This document shows, piece by piece, positions 6,542-10,841 of a stretch of DNA of 10,841 nucleotides. The stretch is from Spirochaeta sp. UBA2779. Its GTDB lineage: Bacteria; Spirochaetota; Spirochaetia; DSM-2461. Position 1 is the stretch's first letter; each line of letters begins with the position of its first letter. The position numbers and the translations under genes were made by a program. The stretch is taken from assembly GCA_002352375.1 (NCBI GenBank), contig DEIH01000108.1, forward strand, positions 1 to 10,841. Direction: 5' to 3'. The notes beneath the pieces are model-generated. The model was given only the letters and a program-made list of their open reading frames with translations, made no database searches and was not told where the DNA came from.

Positions 6542-7563
6542 TGGAAGGAAAACCTCTAACCCCCCATGCGTCTCCAGGCGAAGATGAACGTGACAACGGT
6601 ATTAGACCCCGATTTCTCCAGGAATTCCTGGGTCAGAAAGAACTTAAAGAAAATCTTTCTATTTTCATAACCGCCGCCAGAGAGAGAAAGGAACCTTTGG
6701 ATCATGTTTTTATCAGTGGACCTCCGGGACTGGGGAAAACCACTCTGGCCAATATTATGGCCAATGAGCTGGGTGCGGATATTAAAGTCACCAGTGCTCC
6801 AGCCCTTGATAAACCCAAGGATCTGGCCGGGCTTTTATCCACAATTCCTGAAAAAACAGTTTTTTTTATCGATGAGATTCACCGGCTGAAACCTGCCATT
6901 GAAGAGATGCTTTATATCGCTATGGAAGATTACGAACTGGATTGGATTATCGGCCAGGGACCGGCTGCCCGAACGGTGAGAATCCCGGTTCCCCCATTTA
7001 CCCTGGTAGGTGCCACAACCAGACCCGGGCGGGTAACCAGTCCTCTATTCACACGTTTTGGAATTACTGTCCGCATCGACTACTACGGTCATGACGAGTT
7101 GGATCGGATAATCAAGAGAACCGCCGGGATACTTGGTATAGGTATTAACAACGACGCATCAGCTCTTCTGGCACGCTGCAGCCGGGGGACTCCCCGGGTG
7201 GCCAATCGTCTTCTGCGCCGAATGAGGGATTTTGCCCAGGTAGGTGGCTCTCCGGTGGTTACGAACAACATTGTAGAAGACGGACTCAAGCGCCTCCGTA
7301 TAGATCTTGAGGGTCTCGAAGAACAGGACCGGCGAATTCTGGCTGCTATTATCGATCGTTATGCCGGAGGACCGGTGGGGGCTGAAACCCTGGCCATCAG
7401 CGTGGGTGAAGGTATTGATGCTCTGGAAGATTTTTATGAACCCTATCTGATTCAGCGGGGATTTCTCCAGCGAACCCCCAGAGGGCGCATGGTGACAGAT
7501 CTGGCCTATAAACATCTGGGACGAAAGAACCACAGTAATGAAAACCAGCCTTTTCTCATTTAA
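6541..7563 (+). CDS. ruvB: Holliday junction branch migration ATPase RuvB
   Basis: 340 residues. This AAA+ hexameric motor drives branch migration on RuvA-bound junctions. Visible: the N-terminal IRPRFLQEFLGQ block, Walker A GPPGLGKT (60-67), Walker B with DEIH (111-114), the sensor 1/RuvB signature GATTRPG (157-163) followed by the FTRFG arginine region (about 170-174), sensor 2 RGTPRVANRL (about 215-224), and the C-terminal winged-helix DNA-binding domain with GGPVGAETLA and EPYLIQRGFLQRTPRGR. All motifs are intact. It starts at the ATG overlapping the ruvA stop by one base. The last eight codons overlap queA by 26 bases, so the tail KNHSNENQPFLI is specific to this lineage. Confidence 0.97.
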   Translation: MEGKPLTPHASPGEDERDNGIRPRFLQEFLGQKELKENLSIFITAARERKEPLDHVFISGPPGLGKTTLANIMANELGADIKVTSAPALDKPKDLAGLLSTIPEKTVFFIDEIHRLKPAIEEMLYIAMEDYELDWIIGQGPAARTVRIPVPPFTLVGATTRPGRVTSPLFTRFGITVRIDYYGHDELDRIIKRTAGILGIGINNDASALLARCSRGTPRVANRLLRRMRDFAQVGGSPVVTNNIVEDGLKRLRIDLEGLEEQDRRILAAIIDRYAGGPVGAETLAISVGEGIDALEDFYEPYLIQRGFLQRTPRGRMVTDLAYKHLGRKNHSNENQPFLI

Positions 7564-8563
7564 TCTGCCCGAAAGTCTTATCGCACAGGAGCCCCCCCTG
7601 CAGAGGGGCAGCAGCCGTCTGATGGTTTTAAATCGTAATGACAATGCCCTCCCTGAACATTTGAATATGCAGAACCTGCCATCTCTTATTGAACCCGGCA
7701 CAGTTATGGTTTTTAACGATACCAGGGTAAGAAAGGCCCGTTTTTTTGCTGAAAATGCCGAAACCGGAGGCCGGGGAGAGTTCCTCTTTATTCATCCCAC
7801 AGTCCATGGAGAATGGGATTGTGTGGTAGACAAGGCTAAAAAACGCAAAGTCGGCCAGAAATGGATTTTCCCGGGAAATGTAGTGGGAACCATCACCGAT
7901 ACCCCCTCCAGTGATAGAAAAACGGTATCCTTAGAACCTGTTCCATCTGAAAGCTGGTTTGAAACCCATGGTCACATCCCTCTGCCGCCTTACATGAGGC
8001 GCCCTGATAATGCGGCCGATACTGAGCGATACCAGACAGTCTATGCACGGAATACCGGCTCTGCCGCCGCTCCAACTGCAGGACTGCATTTTACCGATGA
8101 GATACTCAACTCCCTGAAAAACAGGGGTGTTGAAACAGCGTGGGTAACTCTAGAGGTGGGATTGGGAACTTTTGCCCCGGTTCGTACCGAGAATATTCAG
8201 GATCATCCCATGCATCACGAGAAATACACTGTTCCTGCTGACACAAGCCGTATTGTGGGTAGAGCCCGGAAGGAAGGGCGGAAGATACTGGCGGTTGGTA
8301 CCACCGCGGTAAGAACCCTGGAAGCATCCTGGAATGGAGATGAACCTGAAAGCGGTGAGGGATCTACAAACCTTTTCATCTACCCGGACTACAGCTTCAA
8401 AGCGGTCGATCAGATTTTTACAAACTTCCATACACCGAACTCAAGTCTGCTGATGCTGGTTTCCGCATTCTTTGGAAGAGAAAAACTGATGGCTGCGTAT
8501 GATACGGCTATCAAGATGAATTACCGTTTTTTTTCCTATGGGGATGCAATGTTAATCCGCTGA
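7538..8563 (+). CDS. queA: S-adenosylmethionine:tRNA ribosyltransferase-isomerase QueA
   Basis: 341 residues, the family's usual length. QueA transfers and isomerises the ribosyl group of S-adenosylmethionine onto the 7-deazaguanine base (preQ1) already in the tRNA wobble position, making epoxyqueuosine. Visible family blocks: FSFNLPESLIAQEP at the N-terminus, VMVFNDTRVRKAR, IPLPPYMRRPDN, ERYQTVYARNTGSAAAPTAG followed by LHFT, TLEVGLGTFAPVR, HHEKYTV, AVGTTAVRTLEA, and TNFHTPNSSLLMLVSAFFG near the C-terminus. Start ATG 7538 matches the family N-terminus and lies inside the end of ruvB (26-base overlap). No other queuosine gene is in the window. The gene ends 13 bases from the stop of the converging minus-strand gene, and no clear intrinsic terminator separates them. 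Confidence 0.96.
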   Translation: MKTSLFSFNLPESLIAQEPPLQRGSSRLMVLNRNDNALPEHLNMQNLPSLIEPGTVMVFNDTRVRKARFFAENAETGGRGEFLFIHPTVHGEWDCVVDKAKKRKVGQKWIFPGNVVGTITDTPSSDRKTVSLEPVPSESWFETHGHIPLPPYMRRPDNAADTERYQTVYARNTGSAAAPTAGLHFTDEILNSLKNRGVETAWVTLEVGLGTFAPVRTENIQDHPMHHEKYTVPADTSRIVGRARKEGRKILAVGTTAVRTLEASWNGDEPESGEGSTNLFIYPDYSFKAVDQIFTNFHTPNSSLLMLVSAFFGREKLMAAYDTAIKMNYRFFSYGDAMLIR

Positions 8564-8576
8564 GTCATCCGGTGTT

Positions 8577-9203
8577 TCAGTAGGTATTGTAGTCCATATT
8601 TTTGAATTCATCTCTCACACGTTCCAGCCGGGAGAGATGATTCTCGATGATATCTCTATAGTCCAAATCTCCTTGTTCGATACGGAAGGCTTCATCTTCC
8701 CAGTACTGTATCTCATCAAGGTTAATCCAACGAAAACGGTTTTCTCGAGCCACCCGACTGTATGATTGTGCCAGATCCCATGTTTCCATGGCCAGTTTGT
8801 AGTAGGATTCTGCAGTTCTTAAACTGTCCAGATTGGCAGACTTCCAGGGGTAGTTATAAAAATAAGCGTTAAACTTATCGTATTTAGCAGCCATAGCCAG
8901 ATATTCATCAGTAATTCTCAGATACACATGCATTTCAAAGAGGTTTCGGTATTTTTCCCATTCCTTCTCATCTTCAATTCTGGCCAGAGCATTTAAAGGA
9001 TTGGCGAAAGGAGATTTGAGGGCCATGGAAAGATAGTAGATATTTTCCGCACTGTCTTCCGGGTACCGGTACATCTGCTGGTGGTAAAGTTTATAGAATT
9101 GCTCGGCGTACTGTACTTTCCAGGCAAAGAGACTGCTTGAAGGGATAAAAAAGAAAAGAGCTATAATTATCAGTCTGGCTGTCAGCCTCAGGAAATACTT
9201 CAT
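8577..9203 (-). CDS. small exported protein of unknown function, helical and aromatic-rich
   Basis: 208 residues from ATG 9203; a TTG one codon upstream (9206) is also possible. I do not recognise the family. A classical signal peptide is visible: lysine/arginine in the first ten residues, a hydrophobic core at about 11-20, and a likely cleavage after SSSLFA near residue 26. There is no lipobox cysteine, so it is probably periplasmic or surface-exposed rather than a lipoprotein. The mature part is predicted mostly helical and unusually rich in Tyr, Trp and Phe, with many Glu/Arg; the repeated helix-like blocks around AENIYYLSMALKSP and AESYYKLAMETWDLAQSYS resemble a TPR/SEL1-type helical array, but I see no clean repeat. 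It lies 44 bases downstream of tmk and is probably co-transcribed. The AGGAAA at 9221-9226 is too far from the start to be a good ribosome binding site. Confidence 0.82.
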   Translation of the reverse strand: MKYFLRLTARLIIIALFFFIPSSSLFAWKVQYAEQFYKLYHQQMYRYPEDSAENIYYLSMALKSPFANPLNALARIEDEKEWEKYRNLFEMHVYLRITDEYLAMAAKYDKFNAYFYNYPWKSANLDSLRTAESYYKLAMETWDLAQSYSRVARENRFRWINLDEIQYWEDEAFRIEQGDLDYRDIIENHLSRLERVRDEFKNMDYNTY

Positions 9204-9247
9204 CAATCTTAATATCGGTATTTCCTGAGCTTCAATTCAGTCGGCTT

Positions 9248-9871
9248 TTATATGAGTTCGTGTAGAAACTCCAGGGCCGCTTCGCATACGGCCCCGACTT
9301 CTTCTCTGGAATCCAGTTCCAGTATGTTCATACCCTGATTGCGGAAGGCTTTGATAGATTTTAGGTATGATGCTGAAACTCTGTGTTGAAGTTCTTCCTT
9401 ATCAAAAATTTCTGATTCACCCCGGGTTGAAATTCGTTTTTGAGCCTCCTCTACAGGAAGTCCGAGATAAATAAGATAACCGGGAAGTGGATATTCGTTG
9501 TTCAGTCGATAAACCCAGTCCCATTCTGCATCGAGAGACTGATAAGCCAGAGATGAAAAGAAGTAACGGTCGGTAATATATATCTTTTCTGAGTCAACGA
9601 TGTCCCGAATCCCACCAGGGCTGTAAAGATGTTCACGCCTGTCTGCGGCAAAAAGCATCGCCAGGGTTTTCGGTTGAACAGGTTTTTCCCCTGAAAGAGC
9701 TTTTCTTATGATTCGGCCGATATGCCCCTCAGTAGGCTCGCATCCTGTAATAAAGGGTATCCCTGTACGAGTTAAGGATTCACCCAGGTTCCTGGTAAGG
9801 GTTGTTGTTCCTGCCCCGTCGATTCCTTCAACAGCCACCAGCCTCTGCCATAATTCCCTATTACTATTCAT
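9248..9871 (-). CDS. tmk: thymidylate kinase
   Basis: 207 residues, normal for the family. It phosphorylates dTMP to dTDP with ATP in the cytoplasm. Visible: P-loop region VEGIDGAGTTT (14-24), the dTMP-binding CEPTEGHIGRIIR (44-56) in the place of the common REPGGT block, FAADRREH (74-81), the DRYFFSSLAYQ signature (101-111), and a LID region near residues 146-160 (KRISTRGESE). The P-loop is unusual: the invariant Walker A lysine of GxxGxGK[ST] is Thr22. The rest of the kinase is well conserved and not degraded, and my recollection is that GTTT-type P-loops occur as a subgroup of bacterial thymidylate kinases, so I expect an active enzyme. The start is supported by AAAGGA 6 bases upstream. 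It is divergent from the exported protein gene at 9918. Confidence 0.92.
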   Translation of the reverse strand: MNSNRELWQRLVAVEGIDGAGTTTLTRNLGESLTRTGIPFITGCEPTEGHIGRIIRKALSGEKPVQPKTLAMLFAADRREHLYSPGGIRDIVDSEKIYITDRYFFSSLAYQSLDAEWDWVYRLNNEYPLPGYLIYLGLPVEEAQKRISTRGESEIFDKEELQHRVSASYLKSIKAFRNQGMNILELDSREEVGAVCEAALEFLHELI

Positions 9872-9877
9872 CCATAT

Positions 9878-9883
9878 TCCTTT
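9878..9883 (-). promoter_or_regulatory. ribosome binding site of tmk
   Basis: AAAGGA on the minus strand with 6 bases to the ATG at 9871. It confirms this start over the out-of-frame ATG at 9875. The shared gap (9872-9917) is only 46 bases, so tmk and the divergent gene must have overlapping promoters or ones extending into each other's coding sequence. I could not identify convincing -35/-10 pairs. Confidence 0.65.
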
Positions 9884-9917
9884 CGGTCTAAGTGATTTTT
9901 CAGTTAAGATAGGACCG

Positions 9918-10841
9918 ATGCAAGCTCACCGTCCACCCTGCCAGCCTGAAAGAAAACGACTGTTGCTGTTTTTTTTAATTCTCAGCAGTATTATTGTTAC
10001 TTTGTCCGGACAGGATTTTGTGCTACCCGATCTGATTCTCTCCAAACCCTCACAATCTGATATAACTCAACCCGGCAATTATTTAGATGCTTCCCAATAC
10101 TGGAACCCCATATTACCTTCCTACAGGCGTCTTTATTCAGTTTCTGAAACAGCAATTCCTGCCGCTGATCTCATTATTCCCGGGAAAAAACCAGCTGGAG
10201 AAGAAAATCTACATCCTGTAATACCGCAATACTATTCAGGTTTGTATCAATTCATTCCATCTCAGTATCGATATGTAAAGGCGGAAATGGAAGTCGATAT
10301 CAGGGAAGGAGTGGATGCAGAGCTTAATTTTGTTATCCCATTCTTCGGTAATCTGGGCTGTATTTTCTTCTATCCATTACCAGCGTCTTCTCCACGTCCG
10401 GTTTCCGGTGAGATTAACTGGTCCCGTATCGGGATGTACTCAGGGGACATCAGGCTGGGTTTAATAGATAACAGCGATGTTAACCCATATTCTACCGGCC
10501 ATATGAGCTGGAATGGCGGTATTCTCAGACCTGATTCCTACTCTCTGGATTTTTATGCCTATGGTACGGAGAAACCTGGTGTCTCCCTTGAGGCCGGATC
10601 TCGTTTTCAATACAGTTTTAAAGACTCAGAATGGATGCTGTTCAGTAAAGTTACAGGAGGCGGTTGGTATTCTCCTGAGGAGGGCAGCGGATTCATAGAA
10701 ACTGCACTGGCAGCAGGATTCAGTTGGCCGAGTGTAAAAATATCGATAAAAGCTGGAGCTGATGTTTTTTATTCGGGAGTATCCGATTTCGGTGGAGCAC
10801 CATTTTTAAGTTTTCAGTGGCTTCCTGAACGGGATTTCAGT
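9918..10841 (+). CDS. exported, beta-rich protein, possibly outer membrane (partial, 3' end off the window)
   Basis: The frame is open from ATG 9918 to the right edge, 308 codons with no stop; the C-terminus is missing. I do not recognise the family. The N-terminus has a long, positively charged n-region (PERKRL, 10-15), a hydrophobic core at about 16-29 and a plausible signal peptidase I site around LSGQD (29-33). After a proline-rich spacer (about 34-115) the sequence alternates polar and hydrophobic/aromatic residues, as in VKAEMEVDI, EAGSRFQYSF, ETALAAGFSW and VKISIKAGADVFY, the pattern of transmembrane beta-strands of an outer-membrane barrel. No lipobox cysteine is present in the signal region. 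AGGA at 9911-9914 is 3 bases before the ATG, somewhat close. A large spirochaetal outer-membrane or surface protein is my best guess, by pattern only. Confidence 0.75.
   Translation, partial: MQAHRPPCQPERKRLLLFFLILSSIIVTLSGQDFVLPDLILSKPSQSDITQPGNYLDASQYWNPILPSYRRLYSVSETAIPAADLIIPGKKPAGEENLHPVIPQYYSGLYQFIPSQYRYVKAEMEVDIREGVDAELNFVIPFFGNLGCIFFYPLPASSPRPVSGEINWSRIGMYSGDIRLGLIDNSDVNPYSTGHMSWNGGILRPDSYSLDFYAYGTEKPGVSLEAGSRFQYSFKDSEWMLFSKVTGGGWYSPEEGSGFIETALAAGFSWPSVKISIKAGADVFYSGVSDFGGAPFLSFQWLPERDFS

Noticed and set aside
7159..7701. Minus-strand open frame of 180 codons opposite ruvB and queA
   Set aside because: It spans the junction of two well-conserved genes on the other strand and its translation shows no family features; an antisense coincidence.

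Overview
The window is compact, ordinary-looking bacterial chromosome and most probably comes from a spirochaete (Spirochaetota, Spirochaeta/Treponema-like). This is an inference, not a database result. It rests on three things: a membrane-anchored PEGA plus SUMF1-like protein, a signal peptidase I whose N-terminus is a basic coiled stretch leading into a membrane segment and the catalytic serine box, and aromatic-rich exported proteins of no recognised family. Almost every base is coding. I see no tRNA, rRNA, CRISPR array, insertion sequence, phage gene or toxin-antitoxin pair.

Layout. Bases 1-1595 (minus strand, cut by the left edge) encode a single-pass membrane protein with a PEGA domain and a SUMF1-like domain. 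A 65-base divergent intergenic region follows, holding a strong candidate promoter for that gene. From 1661 to 8563 eight plus-strand genes lie head to tail: two tandem type I signal peptidases (lepB and a divergent paralogue), hemW, yebC, ruvC, ruvA, ruvB and queA. Every junction except hemW-yebC overlaps, by 1 to 28 bases. The 86-base hemW-yebC gap, together with the hemW stop codon, holds a good extended -10 promoter and a strong ribosome binding site, so yebC-ruvCAB-queA can probably be transcribed separately.

On the right, two minus-strand genes converge on queA: tmk (9871 to 9248), then a small exported protein of unknown function (9203 to 8577), probably one transcript. At 9918 a plus-strand gene diverges from tmk and runs off the right edge; it looks like an exported, beta-rich, possibly outer-membrane protein.

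How the genes work together. RuvA, RuvB and RuvC form the Holliday-junction branch migration and resolution machine. YebC is a translation or transcription factor commonly found next to ruv genes. QueA makes the epoxyqueuosine base of tRNA. LepB and its paralogue cleave signal peptides, and three other proteins here carry N-terminal export or anchor signals and could be handled by the Sec/signal peptidase pathway. HemW is a radical-SAM-family haem chaperone. Tmk supplies dTDP for DNA synthesis.

I did not find a convincing previously undescribed system. The best second looks are the near-leaderless promoter of the PEGA/SUMF1-like gene, the absence of the sulfatase-activating cysteine pair in that protein, the unusual serine box of the second signal peptidase, the thymidylate kinase P-loop with no lysine, the half-missing acidic pin of RuvA, and the two uncharacterised exported proteins flanking tmk.
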